From assembly GCF_010671925.1 (NCBI RefSeq), contig NZ_JAAHIH010000009.1, positions 62,001 through 126,000 of the forward strand: a DNA stretch of 64,000 nt, read 5' to 3'. Below, piece by piece: positions 46,801 to 53,512 of this stretch. The stretch comes from Moorena sp. SIOASIH (lineage in GTDB: Bacteria; Cyanobacteriota; Cyanobacteriia; Cyanobacteriales; Coleofasciculaceae). The translations under genes were made by a program, and so were the position numbers. The notes under the pieces were generated by a model. It had not been told where the DNA came from. It ran no database searches and worked only from the letters and a program-made list of their open reading frames with translations. Each line of letters begins with the position of its first letter. Position 1 is the stretch's first letter.

Positions 46801-47788
46801 TGAAACTAACATCCCCAACTGAGCGAATAATTGGGTCATCGGGACTAAACAAATCTCCGAGACTGCCATCGAGCTGTTCAATCCGGAAACTGCCACCACT
46901 CCAATAGTGGGCATCACCGGCGACCGTATTTTGCGATCGCAAAACCAGATCCCCACCGGACACTAGACCACTGTCTGGATGGTTCAAGGCAAATATATCC
47001 ACTCCTTGATTGCCCTGAATCAATAACTTACCGCCAGCAGCTGCAATAAATGGTCGCCCGATACTATCCCGTATTTGAACTGTATCTTCTCCATGGAGTG
47101 TCAAATTTCCCCCAGCAATTAGTTGACCTTGTAAGTCAAGCTGACCAGCAGCTAGGGTGAGGTCTTGCCCGACTACTAAATAACCAGCGTTAGTGATTTT
47201 GGTGGGTTTGGGGTGATTCAAGCCATACTGCAATCCGGGAGTAATATTAATACTCAATAAAGGGGGGGCTTCTGGATTGGTGGCACTGAATTCTGTACCG
47301 TTGTTGAAGACTAAACTATTGGCTGTACTGGCGAAAAAGGAACCTGCCACATCCAACCTGGCATTCTGGCCAAACACAATGCCATTGGGATTGAGTAAAA
47401 ACAGATTCGCTCCACCATCGACACCAAGAGTTCCTAGAATGTTGGAGATATTACTCCCGGTCACCCGAGACAGAATGTTCTCGATTCCGGCTGGATTGGC
47501 AAAGTAAACCCGCTGTAGCTGACCAACATTAAAATCTTGAAAGCTATGGAACAGGTTACTACCTCGGGCTGCTCCCCCTTCAATCAAGTCCCCTGGCTCT
47601 CCCCTAATCGTTGAATTTGGTGTTACCACTGAAGATTCATTACCCAAGGTTTGATCCGGGGTAATCTGGGCTAAAGCATAGTTCCCAGAAAAAGCAATAA
47701 CCACCGATCCGATTAGGGTTATGGCTTTTTCAGTTAAGGGCAATATGCCTAGCCCTCTGGTTGAGGGCTTACTTTGCCGATTATTCAT
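40853..47788 (-). CDS. Giant filamentous-haemagglutinin-like exoprotein (two-partner secretion)
   Basis: This is an outer-surface or released beta-helix protein exported through a TpsB pore (not in the window). From ATG 47788 (MNNRQSKPSTRGLGILPL) it has 2,311 residues; a GTG five codons upstream also works. A signal peptide with hydrophobic ITLIGSVVIAFSGNYALA leads into the TPS domain (TPDQTLGNESSVVTPN, NLFHSFQDFNVGQLQRVYF, NPNGIVFGQNARLDVAGS). Long beta-helical repeats follow. About fifteen copies of a 59-residue unit (NRNSSISTAVN, GNGGNIDLKTRTL, ITASTSGKGDAGSI) occupy roughly 1,075-1,950. The C-terminus is basic and proline-poor, with RIRKRRSRSRQHQ and a final DCPMLHQTF. It starts 375 bp before the TPR-CHAT gene on the same strand. 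Its N-terminal part is duplicated at 53041-53385. Confidence 0.93.
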   Translation of the reverse strand: MNNRQSKPSTRGLGILPLTEKAITLIGSVVIAFSGNYALAQITPDQTLGNESSVVTPNSTIRGEPGDLIEGGAARGSNLFHSFQDFNVGQLQRVYFANPAGIENILSRVTGSNISNILGTLGVDGGANLFLLNPNGIVFGQNARLDVAGSFFASTANSLVFNNGTEFSATNPEAPPLLSINITPGLQYGLNHPKPTKITNAGYLVVGQDLTLAAGQLDLQGQLIAGGNLTLHGEDTVQIRDSIGRPFIAAAGGKLLIQGNQGVDIFALNHPDSGLVSGGDLVLRSQNTVAGDAHYWSGGSFRIEQLDGSLGDLFSPDDPIIRSVGDVSFNSYLGTSLHIVAGGAVDIGFVIITGNETGTEGIDFISEAITLSNGTVVNINGQAEPTLDIRAGVDPTEVGIPGLTGNQFLGDLSGDFFNIFGTPTITNTATSADITIGTIAFADVNLFDLLSQNISANDLLAGTVLLTNQYKPNPSLAGDIEVSATLGSLVPNVAIQNGEVSKGGSVTIDSRGSITLNGIVNTIAIPSNDPSNPFSGNGGDVTFLANDNITLNPGSFIASAGIEGGKITLNSGSNFLLDDAGVVTLTAGTTGADKGGNLIVNAPESVTLINTEGSGFSNLGELLNEFTNSNLLERLLRVFNGSGLATVTTGPGNSGDLTINTRTLSIQNQAQNQESRSLAGAATVTLSGSSGNSGNLTVNAESVDILGNETDPFIPTPNERLALAIRAIPTGLTTATNSTGKAGDLTINTQRLTIQNGAGVTTATVRRRLENAQDGGNLTINATESVTLSGKVTLATATLNSGNAGELKVTTPTLTLEKGAVIAADTTGSGDAGKLTISTEQLLVRDGSRIGAATGNSGTGANITVIASDLVELVGTAVDDQNTVVPSGIFANSQFINDTRNELGDAGSINIDTEKLIVRDGAVVSSSTEDAGAGGTITIDVNTLEITTGGQLRTTAFGDGRAGDITLNIDKTVVIANPNSGLLAETEGAGAGGTITINTQDLTLQDQAQISASTFGTGTSGNIVVKNADSVELADNSSISTEVKAGAEVNPSPGEEVGNINLKTRSLTLTNESQITASTSGIGDAGSIFIQEAEQVDLNRNSSISTAVNSGAVGNGGDIDLETESLSLDNTSTIEASTAGTGDAGSITIPDAQEVNLDRNSSISTAVNTGAVAQKDSNIAIKTRSLTLNDSDITASTSGIGDAGSIFIQEAEQVDLNRNSSISTAVNTGAVGNGGNIDLKTRTLKLNQSQITASTDAQGDAGQVQVRDAQQVDLNLNSSISTAVNSGAVAEKASNIDIKTRSLTLNNESDITASTSGKGNAGSITIQEAQQVNLVRNSSISTAVNSGANGNGGNVDIETKSLSLDHTSTIEASTAGNGNAGSIKIPDAEEVSLNRNSSISTEIKEGAVVQKDNNIDIDSNIDIKTRTLTLNDSDITASTSGKGNAGSITIQEAQQVNLVRNSSISTAVNSGADGNGGNIDLKTRTLKLNQSQITASTDAQGDAGSIFIQEAQQVNLNRNSSISTAVNSGADAEKAGNIDLKTRTLTLTNDSQITASTSGKGDAGQIKIQEAQQVDLNRNSSISTAVNTGAEGNGGNVDIETKSLSLDHTSTIEASTAGNGNAGSITIPDAEEVSLNRNSSISTAVNSGADAEKAGSIDLKTRTLTLTNDSDITASTSGEGDAGSIVIQEAQQVNLNRNSSISTAVNTGAEGNGGNVDIETKSLSLDNDSEITASTSGEGDAGSITIPDAEEVNLNRNSSISTAVNSGAVAEKGGSIDLKTRTLTLTKDSQITASTSGEGDAGSIFIQEAQQVNLNRNSSISTAVNTGAVGNGGNVDIETKSLSLDHTSKIEASTAGTGDAGSITIPDAEEVSLNRNSSISTAVNPGAVGNGGNIDIKTRSLTLTNNSEITSSTAGDGDAGNITLRAEQVTIEGDSQVSATTSRVTDTDRGKGGNIEIIEANRFRATDGGNVRTTTEGNKQAGNITLEVRDDITLAGAGSGLFANTTRDSSGDGGNIFVDPRTVTIRDGAKIAVDSQGQGKGGNIELQAGTLTLDNQAELSAETASNQGGNITLTIDELLFLRRNSKISTTAGTAQAGGDGGNITINAPFIIGIRQEDSDITANAFEGNGGNINITTQGIIGLEFRENLTPLSDITASSEFGVDGTVNINAPQIDPSRGLSELPTDVIDVSQLIEKNLCAAGEGSEFIATGRGGLPISPNETLNPNATWDDWRITEQPQTRIRKRRSRSRQHQLQINQPQTNKPKPKQIVEAQGWVIGANGEVILTAHPVIVTPKGTWLHQVDCPMLHQTFK

Positions 47789-48325
47789 CTTTTGCCGCTG
47801 CACAACTAGCTAGTTGTCTGGAGTACCGATAGCAGTCAAGGAACTTGACCTCTAGATTATTTCTCAGGGAAAGCCAGGCAGTTTACGGAATTTTTAGGTT
47901 ATCTTTAACAAAAATTTACGGAAATGGTGCGGATTGATAGTTTTTTTACGGTTATTGCGATCGCGGAATATAGCGCTACGCGCAATGGCATTGGCAAGAG
48001 GCAAAAGGCAACAGTTTACTACCACAGCTTTTGCTGCTTGTATCAACGTCAAACACCTTAATGGGTAGTGCTATATTGCGATCGCGCAATACCCTGTAAT
48101 CTCAAGTTACCTTGAGCCATAGCATTTGCACATATGGCTGACTCACAATCGAGAGGTGTTTGCTGCTTATAAAGCCAGTTTAGGCTTCATTTGGGGTTGA
48201 TTTTTGTTTAAGTCCCACTAAACAGTTCACCGAACAGTTCACTGGACGTTCACCGAACAAGTTCTTGGCAGGCGGAACGGGAAGCGTTAGAGGTATTGAT
48301 TGATGCGATCGCTAATCCAGAATTT
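47789..48325. other. Upstream region of the exoprotein gene; no gene seen
   Basis: It presumably includes the exoprotein promoter near the 47800 end. It contains a dispersed repeat at about 48012-48077 also found at 10083-10147 (AGTTTACTAC, GCTTGTATCAA, GTAGTGCTATA). A 22-codon scrap at 48266-48331 (WQAEREALEVLIDAIANPEF, stop) looks like the end of a lost gene. Confidence 0.5.
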
Positions 48326-48665
48326 GATTGAGTACCTGCTCCCTATGAGGTTTGATATGAGGTTTATGAGGTTTGATATCCAGGGCAAACGCATCTTATT
48401 TTTGAAAAGCAGGCGGGGTGAGCATTTTAGCGATCGAGTCCTGTTTGGAATCAATTGATGAAATCCTTACTGGATCAGGGTTTTGCAATTTAGATGCGTT
48501 TGCCCTGGTTTGATATGAGGTTTATGAGGTTTGATATGAGGTTTATGAGGTTTGATATGAGGTTTATGAGGTTTTATATGAGTTTTATGAGGTTTTATAT
48601 GAGGTTTATGAGGTTTTATATGAGGTTTTATATGAGGTTTTATATGAGGTTTTATATGAGGTTTA
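48326..48665. repeat. 21-bp and shorter tandem repeats (TATGAGGTTT type)
   Basis: GGTTTGATATGAGGTTTATGA is the basic 21-bp unit, which shortens downstream to TATGAGGTTTTA. An 85-residue frame of Phe/Met/Arg across it is translated repeat. The array is interrupted by a MITE at 48380-48508. Confidence 0.9.
48380..48508. mobile_element. 129-bp MITE with perfect 17-bp inverted ends and 8-bp target duplication
   Basis: CCAGGGCAAACGCATCT (48380-48396) is exactly reversed at 48492-48508. TTTGATAT stands directly on both sides, consistent with an 8-bp target duplication in the surrounding 21-bp array. There is no coding capacity. It is probably mobilised by a transposase elsewhere that recognises these ends. 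Confidence 0.85.
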
Positions 48666-48912
48666 TAAGTTTACAAACACTTTTAAGTATAGTTAATCTT
48701 TATATTAAAGGAAGTAAACTTTCCTTTATTGAATACAATTACGAGTTTTGAAACAGATAAAAAAAACTCATGCCCTTGCATCTCTAATACGTACTAAAGA
48801 ATTAGTTGCTGTGGGAACAGGTCTTGGGTTGCAGAACAAATGAACTATGTAGCATCAGAGCAAGCTTAAACCCATGAGGGGGCTAGAGATTTAGTACAAA
48901 TGTTCTGCATAA

Positions 48913-49077
48913 GTGACATGTTCCTTTCTAGCAAAGCAATGGATTGTCGAACGGACGTTTGGTTGGCTCAAAGGATTTCGGCGTTTGAGTAAAGATTATG
49001 AGTTGTACACGACTATCAGCGAAGCGATGATTTATGGCTCGCTTATTCGTTTAATGACTCACCGATTAGCTTCTTAA
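48913..49077 (+). pseudogene. IS5-type transposase, C-terminal remnant
   Basis: An open stretch ends at the TAA at 49075 and reads AKQWIVERTFGWLKGFRRLS, then KDYELYTTISEAMIYGSLIR and LMTHRLAS. The VERTFGWL...RRLSKDYE pattern with the catalytic Glu is the C-terminal DDE part of IS5/IS1031-type transposases. The rest of the gene is missing. The bases on either side (48666-48912 and 49078-49229) show nothing else. Confidence 0.82.
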
Positions 49078-49229
49078 GCTTTTATTTACAAATCAGCTCT
49101 GAAACCCAAATCTTGTGAACTTTCCACATTTATCAAGCAAGCCCCAAGTATATACGCAATTAATTAATAAATGTTGTGAGTAAGCTGGGGTAGAGTGTTT
49201 AAGGTTTTATTGTATAATGGAGAAATAAA

Positions 49230-51566
49230 ATGGCAATGGAATATGAATATGTTATTCATCCATCTATTGGAGTTGCTCGAGTGGGCAATGATCCCAAAAG
49301 CTTCTTTTTAGCTCCCAATGAAATTGGTGGCTTGCCTATTGAATGTAATGAGGATGGCCATGAAAGTAATCCATCTGTACCTGTTACCAACTTTAAGAAT
49401 GATCGGCTTATAAAACGGCAAGGACAAAAGTTTCGCATCTATAAATATAAGAAAGACGGTTCAAGCGCAATACCAGAAGAGGTTAAATTAGATTCTGACG
49501 GGATAGATTCCATCACATGGACTGTACATTTAGCCAACAAAAAAGCTGCCTGGTATGAATTTTCTGAACTGAAAGGCAACCTATTACTAGGAGCAGAGAA
49601 TAGCTATAAAGAACAGGGTGTTCCTTTCCGAAACCAACAGGTAGGAAATCGGAAAAGTTTAATTATTGACCCTGGTCCAATCAGGATTTCAGGTAAAAAT
49701 AAGTCAACGGAAATCAACCCTGACAATAATTGTATTGATGGCTACCCCACGAACTTCCCGAAGCCAGGCGATTTCCCACGGCAAGATAATTATGAAGGCA
49801 CTCCCCAGGGTCAGGTGTTTGAAAAACTTGGCGATCTGAAGACAGATGACAAAGGAAATCTGATTGTTCTGGGAGGACATGGGGATTGTTGGGGACTGAC
49901 AGACTTAGCTGGTTATGGGGGTGGAGATTACTGGTTCGATGATATATCGGATGGCTCTGTTACCTGCACAATTACAATGAAAAATGGAGCTACAAAAATA
50001 CTAAAAGCTTGGGTAATAGTTGGCCCACCTGATTTTGCACCAGAGATTGTCAACATCTCCTCGTGGGACGACACAGCGTTTGACGTGGCAGTACGTAAAT
50101 TAGGGCTAGTTCCAGAATTGCATAATGGAGATGATTTTGTGGACTCTTTCGTCCCAGATTATGAGCGTGACATTTTGCCAATTATCAATCGCATCTCTCG
50201 TTATCATTGGGTAGCAAATGTACAGTCGATGACAGCCTTCTCATCAAATATTTTTGACTTTTCCAAACCATGGGACAACCGAGAGCTTAGCCAAAAATAT
50301 TTTCAGTATTTTCGTGCTCCAGAACCTCCTAATCCAGAGAACTATCAAGACTCATCTAAGCCCCGTAAAGTAAGTTTGTTTAGCAATCAATTACCAAATG
50401 GAAGCGGAGAAAACACTGGTATTCCTTTGATGCCACTTAATTCTAGTAGTAACTCAATCAAAAATACTAACATCGAGAAATTTTTGGCACTGACTGAAAC
50501 CCAGTATTTTCTACTAAAACAATGGTTTAAGGAATTTAAAGGAGAGAATGATGCTCCTTCTCCTATTAATAATTACCCCTTAAGCCCTAAAGATCGTGCT
50601 AGCATTGGTAATGTTGTCGGACTTCCTCAGGCTCCAGGTATCGAAGTGACTTGGACGACACAAAATCAAGCGATATACGAGGTCTTTAATATAGGTTCTG
50701 GATCAGAAAAATTTTCCCAACTGCGGATTAAACACTGTGAGGTTGATTACTTACAAGGACTAACTCCTGAACGCGATGAGTGTGAAGAGCAGAATAGCAG
50801 CTGTGAACCAGGTGATCTAACCAAGCGCATGGCAATTCCCTGGCAAGCTGATTTCTACAACTGCTCAATTCAGTTAATCAACTACACTGATCCTAATCTT
50901 AACAAAGTTCTGGATGATCATGCAAATTTAGTGCCAAAACGACCAACGTACTATACTTACTGGTGGCCACCTCAAGCTCCTTGGAATGTCATTAACGGTT
51001 TGAATGTAATCCCATCTGAAGATGCGGTACAGATACAGGAAAACTCTCACGATGCTGAAATGGCAGGCTTGCAGATGAACTTTGCACGAGGAATCAACAG
51101 CTACTCACAAATGGTTAACCTTGGGTGGGCTAGTTTAGGATTCATCCGCAACAAAAACGTTGATTCAGACGGAACACTTGTAGAACATGCAGAGAATTTC
51201 CCCTACTTTGTGGAAACAGAACGGAATTACGACCACTTCTTTTATAAAGAAGTTTCTTACCAAGAAATTACCAAAAATGAGGAGGATCAAGATGGGGTAT
51301 TTGTTATCACTAGTTTGAATGAACCACAAGCTATGAAAAAAAACATAATATCTCGCATACAAGCAGTAAAGAAAGCGATCGCGGACGCCAAAAGCAATGG
51401 ACTGACAAGGTTCAAAATGCCTGGTCAAACCAAAGAAACACCCATTAGCGAAAAATATGAAGAATCCCTACAACAAGCTCTGAAAAATATAGAAAGTTTC
51501 CGGGAAATTAAAGTGAGGCGTCAACCACGCGAAGTTCCTCGTTCTGGAAGAAGAATTCGCTTTTAA
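49230..51566 (+). CDS. lodA: LodA/GoxA-type amino-acid oxidase (CTQ cofactor)
   Basis: Enzymes of this family oxidise amino acids with release of hydrogen peroxide, using a cysteine tryptophylquinone made within the protein. The 778 residues (family about 700-820) start YEYVIHPSIGVARVGNDPKS (LodA N-terminus VxxxHPxxGVARVGNS-like). Further features are LGGHGDCWGLTDLAGYGGGD, EPGDLTKRMAIPWQADFYNC and YYTYWWPPQAPWNV. Cys545 and Trp578/579 are candidates for the cofactor residues, by comparison with LodA from Marinomonas. There is no Tat or Sec signal, so export is unclear. A good ribosome site (GGAG, 8 bp from the ATG) supports the start. It is followed 269 bp later by its flavoprotein partner, as known for lodAB. 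The substrate (lysine, glycine or other) cannot be told from sequence. Confidence 0.9.
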   Translation: MAMEYEYVIHPSIGVARVGNDPKSFFLAPNEIGGLPIECNEDGHESNPSVPVTNFKNDRLIKRQGQKFRIYKYKKDGSSAIPEEVKLDSDGIDSITWTVHLANKKAAWYEFSELKGNLLLGAENSYKEQGVPFRNQQVGNRKSLIIDPGPIRISGKNKSTEINPDNNCIDGYPTNFPKPGDFPRQDNYEGTPQGQVFEKLGDLKTDDKGNLIVLGGHGDCWGLTDLAGYGGGDYWFDDISDGSVTCTITMKNGATKILKAWVIVGPPDFAPEIVNISSWDDTAFDVAVRKLGLVPELHNGDDFVDSFVPDYERDILPIINRISRYHWVANVQSMTAFSSNIFDFSKPWDNRELSQKYFQYFRAPEPPNPENYQDSSKPRKVSLFSNQLPNGSGENTGIPLMPLNSSSNSIKNTNIEKFLALTETQYFLLKQWFKEFKGENDAPSPINNYPLSPKDRASIGNVVGLPQAPGIEVTWTTQNQAIYEVFNIGSGSEKFSQLRIKHCEVDYLQGLTPERDECEEQNSSCEPGDLTKRMAIPWQADFYNCSIQLINYTDPNLNKVLDDHANLVPKRPTYYTYWWPPQAPWNVINGLNVIPSEDAVQIQENSHDAEMAGLQMNFARGINSYSQMVNLGWASLGFIRNKNVDSDGTLVEHAENFPYFVETERNYDHFFYKEVSYQEITKNEEDQDGVFVITSLNEPQAMKKNIISRIQAVKKAIADAKSNGLTRFKMPGQTKETPISEKYEESLQQALKNIESFREIKVRRQPREVPRSGRRIRF

Positions 51567-51622
51567 TTAATTTCCCTTGCCTCCTGCTATCTCTTCTCAT
51601 ATAAGATGATGCAGGAGAGTCT

Positions 51623-51763
51623 ACTGGGTGGATCTCAATGCATGTTGTTTGACCTGGTGGTGCCTTACGGGCAGCAACCTAACCCGGGCGTTGAGGCTGA
51701 AAATTAGGGCGAGCGCCCCTAACGCACCCTACAGAACATTTTCAAATATGAGATGCACCCAGT
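51623..51763. repeat. Inverted-repeat element between lodA and lodB
   Basis: The 15-bp ends ACTGGGTGGATCTCA and TGAGATGCACCCAGT differ at one base. They are related to the ends of the element at 11633-11755. There is no gene. It separates the two lod genes, which are normally close together, and may affect their co-transcription. Confidence 0.7.
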
Positions 51764-51835
51764 CTACTTTTGCCGAATCGCCACTTTTTGGGTGATTCGC
51801 TTCCAGATTAGGAATAGAAAATTAAACAGGATAAA

Positions 51836-52969
51836 ATGTCACAAACTCCCAGTGTTGACGTTGCCATTATTGGTGGTGGACCCGCCGGAACCGCTTTAGC
51901 TCTAACAATTTGTCTCTATTCAAAACTCACTGTTGCTGTAATTGAACAAACAGCCTATGATAATCTTCGTACAGGAGAACACGTATCGGCTAGCTTGCTC
52001 CCCTTACTAGATTACCTGCAAGTGAAAGAACCTTTTCTCGCAGACAATCACACCCCCGTTTACAACGTTGCTGCCGTCTGGGGACATTCTGAACTCCACA
52101 CTCGCCCCTCGATCATCAATCAAATGGGGGAAGGTTATCTCCTTGATCGCACAGAATTTGATGTCATGTTAGCAGAACAACTGGTTCATAAAGGCGGTCA
52201 ACTTTACTTAGAAACAAAATGTGCTGAAGGAGAACAACTAGAAGGAGGAGGATGGAGACTATTCCTCAAGGATAATTCAGGAGAATATTCCCAGCTAGAA
52301 ACCCGTTATTTAGTCGATGCCACAGGCAGACAAGCCCGAATTTCCAAGCGACTAGGGGCAAAATCTCTCCCCTGCGATTCCCTGGTGGGAATCAGTGCCG
52401 TGCTTGATTTTGAAAGCGATCGCTCAAAAACAGAAGAAGTTCTCATTGAGTCAATTCCTGAAGGATGGTGGTACTCCGCGTGGCTGCCAAATGGGACCTT
52501 AATCGTGGTCTTGATGACAGATATCGATATTATGCGACAGGGCAAACTCCAGAAGGAAAAGCAGTGGGTTGAACTGTTATCCAAAGCTATCCATACCAAA
52601 CAACGGGTTCGGGGAGGACAATTAGTTTATCCCCTTGCCGTAAAACCCGCTCAATCTCACGTTCTCGATCGCGCCGTGGGAGAAGACTGGATGGCGATCG
52701 GAGATGCTGCCATTGCTTTCGATCCCCTTTCCTCTATGGGTGTAGGACACGCAATAACTTGTGGATGCGATGCTGCTGTTGCCCTAGTCGAATATCTGAT
52801 TAATAACGATGATAGACTACTCAAACAGTACCAGAACCGACTAAAACATAATTTTGATAATTATTTGAGTATTAGACATAGATATTACGCCCTGGAACAA
52901 CGGTGGTTAGATTTCCCTTTTTGGAAACGTCGAACTCAATTATGTCCCATCCCCCTGGTAACAAAATAG
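51836..52969 (+). CDS. lodB: LodB-type flavoprotein (FAD-dependent, tryptophan-halogenase-like)
   Basis: The known partner of LodA, a flavoprotein required to build the quinone cofactor in the oxidase. The 377 residues have an FAD site (VAIIGGGPAGTALAL) at 9-23, RTGEHVSASLLPLLDYL, GYLLDRTEFDVMLAEQL near 112, a middle region with EGWWYSAWLPNGTLIVVLM, and the second FAD motif GDAAIAFDPLSSMGVGHAI near 290. This is the layout of PHBH-fold flavoproteins related to tryptophan halogenases, and LodB belongs there. There is no halogenase Lys/Trp-x-Trp-x-Ile motif, consistent with a LodB role. Downstream is a fragment of the exoprotein gene in the opposite direction. Confidence 0.88.
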   Translation: MSQTPSVDVAIIGGGPAGTALALTICLYSKLTVAVIEQTAYDNLRTGEHVSASLLPLLDYLQVKEPFLADNHTPVYNVAAVWGHSELHTRPSIINQMGEGYLLDRTEFDVMLAEQLVHKGGQLYLETKCAEGEQLEGGGWRLFLKDNSGEYSQLETRYLVDATGRQARISKRLGAKSLPCDSLVGISAVLDFESDRSKTEEVLIESIPEGWWYSAWLPNGTLIVVLMTDIDIMRQGKLQKEKQWVELLSKAIHTKQRVRGGQLVYPLAVKPAQSHVLDRAVGEDWMAIGDAAIAFDPLSSMGVGHAITCGCDAAVALVEYLINNDDRLLKQYQNRLKHNFDNYLSIRHRYYALEQRWLDFPFWKRRTQLCPIPLVTK

Positions 52970-53040
52970 ATTCCTTCTCTCAACCAATAGATTTGTTGCG
53001 AATTAAGCGAAAAAGTGGGCGCTACTGAAGGAGCAGTTCG

Positions 53041-53385
53041 GACATCGACACCAAGAGTTCCTAGAATGTTGGAGATATTACTCCCGGTCACCCGAGACAG
53101 AATGTTCTCGATTCCGGCTGGATTGGCAAAGTAAACCCGCTGTAGCTGACCAACATTAAAATCTTGAAAGCTGTGGAACAGGTTACTACCTCGCACTGCT
53201 CCCCCTTCAATCAAGTCCCCTGGCTCTCCCCTGATAGTTAGATTTGGTGTTACCACTGAGGATTCATTACCCAAGGTTTGATCCGGGGTAATCTGGGCTA
53301 GGGCATAGTTCCCAGAAAAAGCCATCACAACCGATCCCACTAGGGTTATGGCTTTTTGTGTTAAGCGCAATATACCTAGCCCCTC
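53041..53385 (-). pseudogene. Fragment of the exoprotein gene (signal peptide and TPS domain only)
   Basis: GILRLTQKAITLVGSVVMAF, SGNYALAQITPDQTL, NLFHSFQDFNVGQLQRVYF and ILSRVTGSNISNILG are nearly identical to residues near the N-terminus of the giant exoprotein (47419-47760). The similarity stops at GTLGVD, after which the frame reads unrelated residues to a stop near 52936. At its 5' end the original ATG and about 12 residues are replaced by a MITE at 53386-53491, so the only start would be a TTG. The copied sequence is about 345 bp long. Confidence 0.85.
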
Positions 53386-53491
53386 ATCTCAAGTCCGGTT
53401 GAATACCTAAAATAAAAGAGATTGATGGGGAGATAGGGAGATGGACAGATGAGCTAGATTTTGATTAAGGGTAATTATCCCGACTTGATAT
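53386..53491. repeat. 106-bp inverted-repeat element of the 821-957 family
   Basis: The left end (ATCTCAAGTCCGGTTGAATA) and right end (ATTATCCCGACTTGATAT) are inverted. The interior includes GATGGGGAGATAGGGAGATG. It directly adjoins the truncated 5' end of the exoprotein fragment. Confidence 0.7.
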
Positions 53492-53512
53492 GACCCCCTC
53501 AGTTGCTGATCC

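Noticed and set aside
41378..47507. Many plus-strand frames opposite the giant exoprotein
   Set aside because: All repeat with the 59-residue unit on the other strand (FTAVDMELFRLR type) and have no start context; shadows of the coding strand.
48266..48331. 22-codon end of a possible gene (WQAEREALEVLIDAI)
   Set aside because: Too short and without an upstream part to identify.
48494..48751. 85-residue Phe/Met/Arg-rich frame
   Set aside because: Translation of the TATGAGGTTT tandem array.
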